A stretch of 64,000 bases of DNA, from contig CAADYP010000001.1 in the NCBI GenBank assembly GCA_900753315.1, forward strand, positions 32,705 through 96,704, written 5' to 3'. Below the pieces are notes generated by a model, which saw only the letters and a program-made list of their open reading frames with translations, did not search any database and had not been told where the DNA came from. Position 1 is the first letter of the stretch; every line of letters begins with the position of its first letter. Below are positions 47,368-55,767 of this stretch, piece after piece. The position numbers and the translations under genes were made by a program. Origin of the DNA: Clostridia bacterium (lineage in GTDB: Bacteria > Bacillota > Clostridia > Christensenellales > UBA1242).

Positions 47368-47416
47368 AAGAGTTTTATTCTGTTATATTTTCTGCAAAAG
47401 TTGATTTGTGATTTGG

Positions 47417-48439
47417 TTACGCTGCTGTTTTGATTTTTGTTGCGATGGTGTTATCAACAACTTTTGACCAATCCGCTCTTTGAGAGATAACTTGTGCGTT
47501 GAGCATAACATTCATAAGATTTTCAAAACTTTCTTGAGTCAAAATCATATCGTTGCTCCAGGCATTGATTGCGACATATTGTCTTACTGCAATCGCCAAC
47601 TCTTCGACTGTGTTTCCAGTAAATGATGGGAGCAAAGATTGTGCAACTTTTTCTGCAGTGTTTGTTGTGATATAGTTGTATCCTTTTGCTACCGCTCTCA
47701 AAAATTTTTCTGCGACATCGCCATGCTTTTTCAAATAACTGCCTTTTGTGGCAAAGCATGTGTATGGAATTCTACCAGAAAGTTCGCCAAGGCTTGCAAC
47801 AATGTGCCCATTGCTTTGGTTTGCAACATTTGTGGCAGTTGGTTCAAACAGTGTGCAATATTTTATGCTTGCATCACCATCCCAAACACTCGCTGTCAAA
47901 TTGAATGCAACATCTGTGCGAAGGTTAATTTTCCCTGCACCAGTCCCGATTTCAAAACCATTTTTTTCAATAATGTATTGAAGAGTCATTGCAGGTAATC
48001 CACCTTTTCGTCCGCCGATTATGGTTTCTCCAACCAAATCTTGAAGTTTAAAGTTTGGGTTTTCTTCTTTTGAGACGATAAACGAACCATCACAGGCGGT
48101 GAGTTGACCAAAAACAACTGGACTGTCCTTTATGCCTTCTTGTTGGGTGTAAATAACGGTTTCTGGACCAGCCAAAATTATGTCGGCAGAACCTGTTAAG
48201 AGAGCACTCATTGAAGTGTCCGAACCTCCACCATTTGTCAAGTTTACTGCCAGTCCTTCATCTTTGAAATATCCATTGTTGATGGCTACATAAAGTGGGG
48301 CATAGAAGATGCTGTGGGTGACCTCGTTGAGTTCGATTTTGTTGTAATCTTTCTTGCCACAACCAGACACATAAAATCCTGTTGACACGACCATAAGAAG
48401 TGCCATGGTGATTATGCCAAGTTTTTTCCAAATTTTCAT
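47417..48439 (-). CDS. ABC transporter substrate-binding lipoprotein (NMT1/THI5-like, SsuA/ThiY type)
   Basis: This 340-residue lipoprotein has a signal sequence and lipobox VSGC (Cys27). The mature part matches periplasmic-binding proteins of the NMT1/SsuA/ThiY type: NEVTHSIFYAPLYVAINNGYFKDEGLAV near the start, then TGSADIILAGPE and VVFGQLTACDGSFIV. Such proteins bind taurine, sulfonates, nitrate or pyrimidine precursors of thiamine; the ligand cannot be told here. No permease or ATPase gene is adjacent, so it must use subunits coded elsewhere. No TPP riboswitch was recognised upstream. ATG 48439 follows AAGGAGG. It is divergent from valS. Confidence 0.85.
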   Translation of the reverse strand: MKIWKKLGIITMALLMVVSTGFYVSGCGKKDYNKIELNEVTHSIFYAPLYVAINNGYFKDEGLAVNLTNGGGSDTSMSALLTGSADIILAGPETVIYTQQEGIKDSPVVFGQLTACDGSFIVSKEENPNFKLQDLVGETIIGGRKGGLPAMTLQYIIEKNGFEIGTGAGKINLRTDVAFNLTASVWDGDASIKYCTLFEPTATNVANQSNGHIVASLGELSGRIPYTCFATKGSYLKKHGDVAEKFLRAVAKGYNYITTNTAEKVAQSLLPSFTGNTVEELAIAVRQYVAINAWSNDMILTQESFENLMNVMLNAQVISQRADWSKVVDNTIATKIKTAA

Positions 48440-48573
48440 TTTTCCTCCTTACAAGATTTAGCATATGCCGAAAAGTAAAATTTGGTTTAAGCATCAAGGC
48501 AAGTTGGCGGGGAATAAATGCACAAACAAACGAGCAAAAATGAAACAAATTTGAGTTTTGAGAGCAAAAATAT

Positions 48574-48602
48574 TTGTATTTGCCTTCAAAATATGCTAAA
48601 AT
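48574..48602 (+). promoter_or_regulatory. Probable sigma-A promoter of valS
   Basis: TTGTAT and TAAAAT are separated by 17 bases, with a leader of about 15 bases holding GAGGGAAAG. There is no T-box leader, unlike ileS. Confidence 0.55.
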
Positions 48603-48623
48603 AACCAATATTGTGAGGGAAAG

Positions 48624-51050
48624 ATGTTAGATAACAAATATAATATTCAAGAAAAAGAAGCTAAATGGCAAAAGTTTTGGCAGGATAATGGAATTTATAA
48701 GTTTGACAAAAATTCAAACAAGCCTACATTTTCAATTGATACTCCACCACCAACAGTAAGTGGGAAGTTGCATATTGGACATATTTCAGGGTTTACACAA
48801 GCCGACATTATGGCAAGATTTCGCCGTATGCAAGGTAAAAACCTTTTTTATCCACTCGGATTTGATAACAATGGTCTTCCTACCGAACTTTTGGTAGAAA
48901 AACAAAAAAATATTCGTGCACATTCTCTTCCAAGAGAAGAATTTACAAAAATTGCACTTGATTTGGTTTCAACTTACAACCAAAATTATCGTGATATGAT
49001 GGTGAAGACTGGTATGTCTTGTGACCTTGATTTGGGTTATAACACAATTGACCAACGCAGTCAAAAAACTAGTCAAAAATCATTTATAGAACTTGCTAAG
49101 AAAGGCATTGCTTATCGTGATGACAAGCCTTCTCCATGGTGTTGTAAATGCCGCACAAGTGTTGCAACTGCCGAACTTGAAGACAGAGACCTTGAAAGCG
49201 TTTTTAACTATCTCAACTTCAAATTGGCTGATGGCAGTGGAACAATCCCTATTGCAACAACTCGTCCTGAATTTTTGCCTGCTTGTGTTGCTATTTTTGT
49301 AAATCCAGAAGATGAGAGATATGCAAAACTTATTGGCAAAAAAGTAAAAGTTCCTCTTTTTGAAGAAAACGAAGTAACCGTGCTTGCTGACAGCAAAGTT
49401 GGCATTGACAAGGGGACTGGAATTGTTATGTGCTGCACATTTGGCGACCAGACCGATGTTGAGTGGTGGAAAGAATACAAACTTCCACTCAAACAAGCTA
49501 TTGATGATGGCGGAAGAATGACAGAAATTGCTGGAAAATATGCAGGACTCAAGTCTATTGAAGCAAGAAAACAAATCATTGAAGATTTGAAAGAAAATAG
49601 CTATTTGTATAAACAAGTGCCTTTGACGCATGCTGTAAAAGTTCATGAAAGATGCGAAGAACCTATTGAATTTATGGCTAAAAAGCAATGGTTTATCCGC
49701 ACATCTACACCAGAACTCAAAAAGAAATGGGCAGAACTTGGAGACCAGCTTGTTTGGCATCCAGAATCAATGAAGACAAGATACATGGTTTGGGTAGAAA
49801 ACTTGAACCAAGATTGGTCAATTTCAAGACAAAGATATTTTGGCGTTCCATTCCCAGTGTGGTATTGCAAATCATGTGGAAAACCAATGTTTGCTGACGA
49901 AGAAGATTTGCCAGTAAATCCACTTACTTCTTCACCAAAACACAAATGCGAATGTGGTTGTGGTGAGTTTATTCCTGAAAGCGATGTTATGGATACTTGG
50001 GCAACATCATCAGTAACTCCTCAAATCAATTTGGATTGGGCAAAAGATGAAAAGGCTTGTGCAGAAAGAATGCCTATGGATATGCGTTTCTGCGGTCGTG
50101 ACATCATCACAACTTGGAGTTTGAGAACTATCATTAAGGCATATTATCACCAAGGTTGTTTGCCATGGAAAGAACTTTTGGTAAATGGCTGGGTTATGGC
50201 TGACAAAGGAATCAAAATCAGCAAGCGTTTCTCAAATTCAAAGATGGATTTGCAAGAACTTTTGAACAATTATGGTGCAGATGTCATTCGTTATTGGTGT
50301 GCAATTGGGGCTTATGGAAGAGATTGCTATTTCAGTGAAGACGGACTTAAAGATGGCTACAAACTCTTAAACAAAATCTGGAATGCTTCAAAATTTGTTC
50401 TTTCATTTATGGAAGACTATGAACCAAAGAAACCAAAAACAATTTTGCCAATGGACAGATATATTATGGCAAAATATAACGAAGCATTTAAGCGTACTTA
50501 CGATTTGTATGACAAAGATGTTGAAATGGGTTATGCAAAGAGTGAAATAGAAAAATTCTTCTGGAATTTCTGTGACAATTATATTGAAATTGCAAAGAAC
50601 AGACTTTACAAACCAGAGGTTTATGGTCAAAAAGCAAAGGAATCTGCTCAATGGGCTTGTTATAATGTTTTGCTTGGAATATTGAAATTGTTTGCTGTTA
50701 CAATGCCACACATAACAGAAGAAATTTATCAAAACTATTTTGTTAAGTTTGAAAAGACAAAGAGTATTCATTTGACTGTTTTGAAACCTATCGAAATTGA
50801 CAAAGAGGATAACTTGCTTGCAAATGGTGACAAGGTGTTTGACATTGTTTCAAGAATTAGACAATTCAAGAGCGAAAACAAACTCAGTTTAAAGACTGAA
50901 CTTGAAGATGTTACAATTTCTGACAAAGATGTTGATTTTATTAAATCTTGTGAAATGGATATCAAAGCAGTATCTTCTGCTCATGAAATTAAGTATCAAA
51001 ATGGCGAATATAATGTTGTTATTGGTGCTGTTGTTGAACAACAACAATAA
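48624..51050 (+). CDS. valS: Valine--tRNA ligase
   Basis: ValS charges tRNA-Val. The 808-residue class I synthetase has the HIGH motif in PPTVSGKLHIGH (about 42-53) and the KMSKS-type motif KISKR in GIKISKRFSNSK near residue 530. An editing (CP1) domain occupies about 195-345. Zinc-ligand-like cysteines occur in CKSCGKPM and CECGCGEF (about 415-450). The short C-terminal arm fits the compact ValS form found in archaea and some bacteria, which lacks the long coiled-coil tail. The start is ATG 48624 behind GAGGGAAAG. A terminator follows. Confidence 0.95.
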   Translation: MLDNKYNIQEKEAKWQKFWQDNGIYKFDKNSNKPTFSIDTPPPTVSGKLHIGHISGFTQADIMARFRRMQGKNLFYPLGFDNNGLPTELLVEKQKNIRAHSLPREEFTKIALDLVSTYNQNYRDMMVKTGMSCDLDLGYNTIDQRSQKTSQKSFIELAKKGIAYRDDKPSPWCCKCRTSVATAELEDRDLESVFNYLNFKLADGSGTIPIATTRPEFLPACVAIFVNPEDERYAKLIGKKVKVPLFEENEVTVLADSKVGIDKGTGIVMCCTFGDQTDVEWWKEYKLPLKQAIDDGGRMTEIAGKYAGLKSIEARKQIIEDLKENSYLYKQVPLTHAVKVHERCEEPIEFMAKKQWFIRTSTPELKKKWAELGDQLVWHPESMKTRYMVWVENLNQDWSISRQRYFGVPFPVWYCKSCGKPMFADEEDLPVNPLTSSPKHKCECGCGEFIPESDVMDTWATSSVTPQINLDWAKDEKACAERMPMDMRFCGRDIITTWSLRTIIKAYYHQGCLPWKELLVNGWVMADKGIKISKRFSNSKMDLQELLNNYGADVIRYWCAIGAYGRDCYFSEDGLKDGYKLLNKIWNASKFVLSFMEDYEPKKPKTILPMDRYIMAKYNEAFKRTYDLYDKDVEMGYAKSEIEKFFWNFCDNYIEIAKNRLYKPEVYGQKAKESAQWACYNVLLGILKLFAVTMPHITEEIYQNYFVKFEKTKSIHLTVLKPIEIDKEDNLLANGDKVFDIVSRIRQFKSENKLSLKTELEDVTISDKDVDFIKSCEMDIKAVSSAHEIKYQNGEYNVVIGAVVEQQQ

Positions 51051-51058
51051 ATGTTAAA

Positions 51059-51083
51059 AAAAACGGCAATTTGCCGTTTTTTT
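51059..51083 (+). terminator. Rho-independent terminator after valS
   Basis: A perfect stem AACGGCAA / TTGCCGTT (extended by A-T pairs) is followed by seven T. Confidence 0.9.
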
Positions 51084-51163
51084 GTTGTCATTTTTGTATT
51101 TGTAGAGTTTATTTTTGGGAGTTAAAATTGGGGGCAAAAGTTAAAAAACAAAAAAGACTGATT

Positions 51164-51260
51164 GGGAACCCAGTATGCCGGGAGTTCGACCAAAAATTTG
51201 TAAAATAAAAAAGACTGAACGATGTCAGCCTTCTTCGTTGGTGCGGATGGGGAAGGTCGG
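51164..51260. repeat. Direct repeat copy A with a tRNA-Leu 3' remnant
   Basis: These 97 bases match 51360-51456 at about 91 positions, offset 196 bases. The last part (51239-51260) corresponds to the 3' acceptor end of the tRNA-Leu on the minus strand, but the rest of the tRNA is missing, so this copy contains a tRNA fragment. The 99 bases between the copies hold only weak hairpins and no gene. Confidence 0.75.
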
Positions 51261-51359
51261 CGTCACAGACTGCACTATTGCTCATTTTTGAAGAAAATCT
51301 TCAAAAAGTTTCGCCTTTGAGTTTGTATGTTCCTTTTTCCCTAAAATGAAATCATTTTT

Positions 51360-51456
51360 GGGAGCCCAGTATGCCGGGAGTTCGACCAAAAATTTGTAAA
51401 ATAAAAAAGACTGAATGATGTCAGTCTTCTTCATTGGTGCGGATGGGGAGGGTCGA
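51360..51456. repeat. Direct repeat copy B, containing the 3' end of tRNA-Leu
   Basis: Copy B ends inside the T arm of the intact tRNA-Leu. Its left part contains GCCGGGAGTTCGACC, which looks like a T-arm of a tRNA on the plus strand, and an AAAAAAGACTGA..TCAGTCTTCTT inverted repeat that should terminate the minus-strand tRNA transcript. Confidence 0.7.
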
Positions 51457-51516
51457 ACTCCCACTCTTTCGAACTTGCCCCTTAAACAAGCGCGTCTGCC
51501 ATTCCGCCACATCCGC
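51435..51516 (-). tRNA. tRNA-Leu (anticodon AAG)
   Basis: A class II tRNA lies on the minus strand. A 7-bp acceptor pairs GCGGATG with CATCCGC; the D arm starts TGGCGGAATGG, the leucine form; the T arm GGGAG/CTCCC encloses TTCGACC; and CCA is encoded. The anticodon stem CTTGT/GCAAG leaves the loop TTAAGGG, whose middle reads AAG. That would decode CUU (and more after A-to-inosine change by TadA). TAA is an alternative reading but does not leave a paired stem. CTT is frequent in the genes of the window. Confidence 0.88.
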
Positions 51517-51667
51517 ATATCTGTGTGGAAAATCTTTAACATTATATATTATTAAAACTTTATTGTCAACCAATTTTTCAAAAAATTTCAAGTGCGACCT
51601 AAAAAAATGATTTATTAAATATTTTGTTAAAAAATTTATTATGACTTTTGTAAACTTTCTATAATTG

Positions 51668-51696
51668 TTGATTTTTTCGTGTTTTAGTGATATACT
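51668..51696 (+). promoter_or_regulatory. Sigma-A promoter giving a leaderless subtilase mRNA
   Basis: TTGATT and TATACT are separated by 17 bases. Six bases then lead to the ATG at 51703, so transcription should start at the A of the start codon. Confidence 0.7.
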
Positions 51697-51702
51697 ACAA
51701 AC

Positions 51703-54700
51703 ATGGAAAATAAGGTTAAACAAAAGAAACTTAATCGAATTGTTTTTGCAGTTTTTGCACTCGTTTTTTGTGCGTTTTCTTTCTTGTTTATACCGGAAAG
51801 TTTTGTTTCAGCAACAAATGATGTTGTTGAAAGCTATGAAAGTTTTGATGCTGCACTTTCTGATATGATAAAAACTTATGACAATGATGAGGAAATCACC
51901 GTTCAAAGTTTTAGTGCAGAAGAAAAAGAATATAATGAAAGAAGATTGATTGTTTATAGTGATGCAAGACTTGATTCTCGTGGGGCGGTTGCAAAAGCTG
52001 AATACAATGGCTGTCATATTTATCAATACCAAGATTCAGAAAGTGCACAAAATGCCTATGATTATTATTCAAATTTGAGTGCTGTATACAATGTTTCATA
52101 TGACATGGTTACGACTGCTGGAGATTTTGAGATTGAAGAGCAGACATATTCCACAAATTCTTATAATTCCTGGGCAGATGAATATGTTGGATATTCAAAT
52201 TACATAACAACAATGCTTCAAATTTGTGAAGAATCGTCATTGAACAAAGTTGCTATTGCTGTTATTGACAGTGGAATTTATGCGGATCATAACCTTTTTA
52301 AGAATAGAATTTTGAGCGACTATGCTAGAGATTTTACTGGTGGAGAAAATGACACAGAGTATGATTATCAAGATTTAAACGGACATGGCACACATGTCAG
52401 CGGAACTATTGCTGAATTTACTTTGTCAAATGTTAAGATTTTGCCACTCAAGGTTTTGAAATCAAATGGAAAGGGTTATGTTTCATATATTGTTAATGCT
52501 ATAAATTATGCGATGAACCTTAAATTCGGAAATTCAATTGAAGTTGAAAATGAAAAATACGATCTTGTTGCCATGAATATGAGTGTTGGCGTTGAAGGAA
52601 CTGCATCAACAAATTCATCTTTAACTAATGTTGTGCAAAGAGCATATAATGCAGGAATCATGCCTGTCGTTTCTGCTGGAAATGACGCAGCTGATGCCAC
52701 ATATAGCAGTCCGGCGAATGTTAGTTGTGCGATTACTGTTTCTGCATTGATTAAAAGCAAACCATCATCACTTTATAACAGGTTTGTTTTGTTATTTGAT
52801 AAAAGTTATAGCAACTATGGAGCTTTTATTGATTTCGCCGCACCGGGAACTAATATTAGAAGTGCAAGCATTGCTAGTCCAAGTTCTGTTGCCACAATGA
52901 GTGGAACTTCAATGGCTGCCCCGCATGTTACTGCTTGCGTTGCTTTAATCTATTCAAATCCAAACTTTGCCGGGACTTATTCTTTGGCTGATACTTACAA
53001 TCTTCTTGCAGAGCATGCTGTTGATATGGGAATTGAAGGTCGTGATGACGATTATGGTTATGGGCTTATAAGTATCGGTGATATTGGAATTGAAATAGTT
53101 GGGGATTTAACTTTTAGTTGTGAAGAAGACTTTCCTACATCTGCTTTTGATTTGTCAATTTCTTATGATAAAAATATTGGTGACGACACCTTAAAAATCT
53201 ATTATTCAACTGATGCATATGCAACGGCAGCAAATTCTTCAAATACATTATACACCAATCCAATTCATATTTCTGAATCAACAAAGGTTACAGCAATTGC
53301 GTTTGTTTACAATTCAAAAGGGAATTTGGTTCAACGTAGCAATGTCAAAACTTTTACATATTATTTCAACAATTATGACATTTTAAGTAATTATGAATAT
53401 ACTACCAATTTAAATAGTGTAACTATCACAAAATATAAGGGAAACTTGTCAGTTTTAAATGTCCCAGAGACAATTGGTTCTAAAAATGTGGTTTGTATTG
53501 ATAGTTCTGCATTTAAAAATACAACTGTAAAAATTGTCAACTTGCCACAAAGCATAAATTCGCTTAACAACTCATGTTTCTATGGTTGCTCAACTTTGGA
53601 AGAAGTTTACTTGAATCCTTATAGTCAGGTTGCTATTGGTGGCTATGCCTTTAGAAATTGTTCAAAACTCAAGGTTTTTAAAATCTCAAACATTGAGTCG
53701 GTGGGAGAATATGCATTCGCAGATTGTTCATCTTTGACAAGGTTTGAATTGCCTAAAGTGACAAGTATTGGTATTCATGCTTTTTCAAACTCAGGAATAA
53801 AAACTCTTGTTTTAGGCAAAAAATTAAGTAATTTTGGCAATCAAGTTTTAAATAGACCAGAGAACATAACAATTTATGGGTATAAAGATACTGTTGCAGA
53901 AACTTTCGCTGCGAGCAACAATATTCAATTTGTAGATTTGTCATTGAAAATCACAAAAGATTTGAACAGCAGAATTATTGTCAAAGAAGGACAAGATTGT
54001 CAATTTGCTTTTGAGTATCATGGTTACAATGTTGGTTATACAAAAACATTTAGTGGCTTAAACAGCCAATTTAGTGCTGAAATCTCATCTTTATCAGAAT
54101 ATGATTCAATGATGACTATCAACTTGAAAAATTTGAGTGTTGGAGTATATACTTTGTATCTTACTATAAGAGATCAATATAGTTCTTCAATTAAATCAAA
54201 CACAATTTATGTTGATGTTGTGGATAGTTCAACTGAAACTTATGCAATAAATTTTGAGGAAGGCGATTTTGTCGTTAAGGTAGATGGCGAAGAAGTTTCT
54301 TCTGGTGCGCTTTTATATAAGGGATTTGAATATCAAATTAGAATCTTTGCAAAAGATGGATATGATTTGAAAAAAGTATCAATAAATGGCGTAGAAAAAG
54401 GTATCAATGAAACATTTAAAATATCTTTGACAGAAAACCTGCAAATTGATGTTCTAACAGCTGCAAAAAACAATTTGACGGTGTTATTCAACACTTCTTC
54501 AAATGGTGTTGCTAAAATTAGCGGAACAATTGCAACAAGCAAGTCGGTTTCAAGAAATGGATCTGTGGAATTTTCTGTTGAACCTAATGTAGGTTATACA
54601 CTTAAAAAGGTGACTGCAAATGGAACATTGCTTACTTCAAATAGCAATGGTATATATGTGATTGAAAATATTGTTGCTGATGTAAATGTCGAAATAACAT

Positions 54701-55068
54701 TTGTTGAAGCATATTATAAAATTTCAGTCGTTCAAGGAAAAGGTGGAGATATTTCAAGTTCTGGTGGCTCATTTGATTCAGTTGCTCATGGAAGCAGCAG
54801 AATTTTTATACTTTCTCCAAGCGAAGGTTATAAAGTAGATTTTGTTTCGGTTAATGGACAAAAAATCATTGTGCAAAATAACAAATTCTCTATTGATAAC
54901 ATTGATCAAGATTGTGAGGTGGTTATTTCATTTAAGAAAGAATCATCAATCTTCAATGGAAATGGTATTGTCATGATTTATTTTATGATTTTCTTAGGGA
55001 TTTTTATTGTGTTTGCGATTGCAAAAGTTGCTTTGCATTTTATTAGAAAAGAGCGTAACAAAATTTAG
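51703..55068 (+). CDS. Membrane-anchored subtilisin-like serine protease with BspA LRR and beta repeats
   Basis: This 1121-residue surface protease opens with a signal/anchor segment (about 14-37). The S8 peptidase domain (about 150-450) has the full triad: D189 in AVIDSGIY, H228 in NGHGTHVSG and S403 in SGTSMAAPH. Then come a chitobiase/FN3-like beta segment (IYYSTDAYATA, near 505), BspA-type LRRs (about 595-725: SCFYGCSTLEEVYL, YAFRNCSKLK, YAFADCSSLTRF) and divergent beta repeats (YEIRIFAKDGYDLKKVSING-like, 850-1080). A final membrane helix (about 1088-1112) has a basic tail. The short N-terminal prodomain may be self-cleaved. There is no ribosome binding site. Confidence 0.9.
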   Translation: MENKVKQKKLNRIVFAVFALVFCAFSFLFIPESFVSATNDVVESYESFDAALSDMIKTYDNDEEITVQSFSAEEKEYNERRLIVYSDARLDSRGAVAKAEYNGCHIYQYQDSESAQNAYDYYSNLSAVYNVSYDMVTTAGDFEIEEQTYSTNSYNSWADEYVGYSNYITTMLQICEESSLNKVAIAVIDSGIYADHNLFKNRILSDYARDFTGGENDTEYDYQDLNGHGTHVSGTIAEFTLSNVKILPLKVLKSNGKGYVSYIVNAINYAMNLKFGNSIEVENEKYDLVAMNMSVGVEGTASTNSSLTNVVQRAYNAGIMPVVSAGNDAADATYSSPANVSCAITVSALIKSKPSSLYNRFVLLFDKSYSNYGAFIDFAAPGTNIRSASIASPSSVATMSGTSMAAPHVTACVALIYSNPNFAGTYSLADTYNLLAEHAVDMGIEGRDDDYGYGLISIGDIGIEIVGDLTFSCEEDFPTSAFDLSISYDKNIGDDTLKIYYSTDAYATAANSSNTLYTNPIHISESTKVTAIAFVYNSKGNLVQRSNVKTFTYYFNNYDILSNYEYTTNLNSVTITKYKGNLSVLNVPETIGSKNVVCIDSSAFKNTTVKIVNLPQSINSLNNSCFYGCSTLEEVYLNPYSQVAIGGYAFRNCSKLKVFKISNIESVGEYAFADCSSLTRFELPKVTSIGIHAFSNSGIKTLVLGKKLSNFGNQVLNRPENITIYGYKDTVAETFAASNNIQFVDLSLKITKDLNSRIIVKEGQDCQFAFEYHGYNVGYTKTFSGLNSQFSAEISSLSEYDSMMTINLKNLSVGVYTLYLTIRDQYSSSIKSNTIYVDVVDSSTETYAINFEEGDFVVKVDGEEVSSGALLYKGFEYQIRIFAKDGYDLKKVSINGVEKGINETFKISLTENLQIDVLTAAKNNLTVLFNTSSNGVAKISGTIATSKSVSRNGSVEFSVEPNVGYTLKKVTANGTLLTSNSNGIYVIENIVADVNVEITFVEAYYKISVVQGKGGDISSSGGSFDSVAHGSSRIFILSPSEGYKVDFVSVNGQKIIVQNNKFSIDNIDQDCEVVISFKKESSIFNGNGIVMIYFMIFLGIFIVFAIAKVALHFIRKERNKI

Positions 55069-55180
55069 AAAATTACATTAAAAATTATTATAAAACTTTA
55101 TAAATTTTTTTGTATTTAGTTGTGTTTAGAAAAGTTAAATGATATAATATTTTTATAACAAAAAAAGGAGGTTATTCACT

Positions 55181-55753
55181 ATGGTAGGTTGGATTTTGCT
55201 TGGCGTATTTGGCGGACTATTATTGATTGCTGGGATAATTGTTGCATGGGTTATTGCAGTTTACAACTCTTTGATAAAACTTAGAAACAATGCAGAAGAA
55301 GGTTACTCTACTATGGATGTTTACATGAAAAAGAGATATGACCTTATTCCAAATCTTGTTGAAACCGTAAAGGGTTATGCAAAACATGAGAAAGAAGCTT
55401 TGGAAGGGGTTATGCAAGCAAGATATTCTTGTATGTCTGCAAATGATCCAGAAGAAAGAGCAAAGAGCGAAAATATGTTGACAGGAACTTTAAAAACTCT
55501 CTTCAATGTTACTGAAAATTATCCAGAACTTAAAGCAAACCAAAACTTTATTGAACTTACAAACACTTTGAAAAATCTTGAAAGTGAAATTGCAAGTTCA
55601 AGAAAGTATTATAATGGTTGTGTAAAAATTTTGAACAATAAAATTGAAATGTTCCCTTCAAACTTGGTAGCTCGTCGATTCAAATTTGAAAAGAAAGTTT
55701 TGTTTGAAATTGAAAACAAAGAAGAAAAAGTTGCACCAAAAGTTCAATTTTAA
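55181..55753 (+). CDS. lemA: LemA family protein
   Basis: This 190-residue protein has one N-terminal membrane segment (about 3-27). It is followed by the LemA helical signature YNSLIKLRNNAEEGYSTMDVYM...RYDLIPNLVETVKGYAKHE (about 29-70) and the NNKIEMFPSNLVARRF end motif. The function of LemA is not defined; it often pairs with DUF2207 or TPM proteins, as here with the next gene 14 bases on. A strong AAAGGAGG site precedes ATG 55181. It is probably co-transcribed with the DUF2207 gene. Confidence 0.93.
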   Translation: MVGWILLGVFGGLLLIAGIIVAWVIAVYNSLIKLRNNAEEGYSTMDVYMKKRYDLIPNLVETVKGYAKHEKEALEGVMQARYSCMSANDPEERAKSENMLTGTLKTLFNVTENYPELKANQNFIELTNTLKNLESEIASSRKYYNGCVKILNNKIEMFPSNLVARRFKFEKKVLFEIENKEEKVAPKVQF

Positions 55754-55767
55754 GGATATAAAATAAT

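Noticed and set aside
48440..48623. TPP or other riboswitch upstream of the substrate-binding lipoprotein
   Set aside because: No conserved riboswitch core (for example CTGAGA with its partner) was found; the gap seems to hold only promoters.
51282..51542. 86-codon minus-strand frame over the tRNA-Leu
   Set aside because: It covers the tRNA and the direct repeat; the RNA gene explains the sequence.
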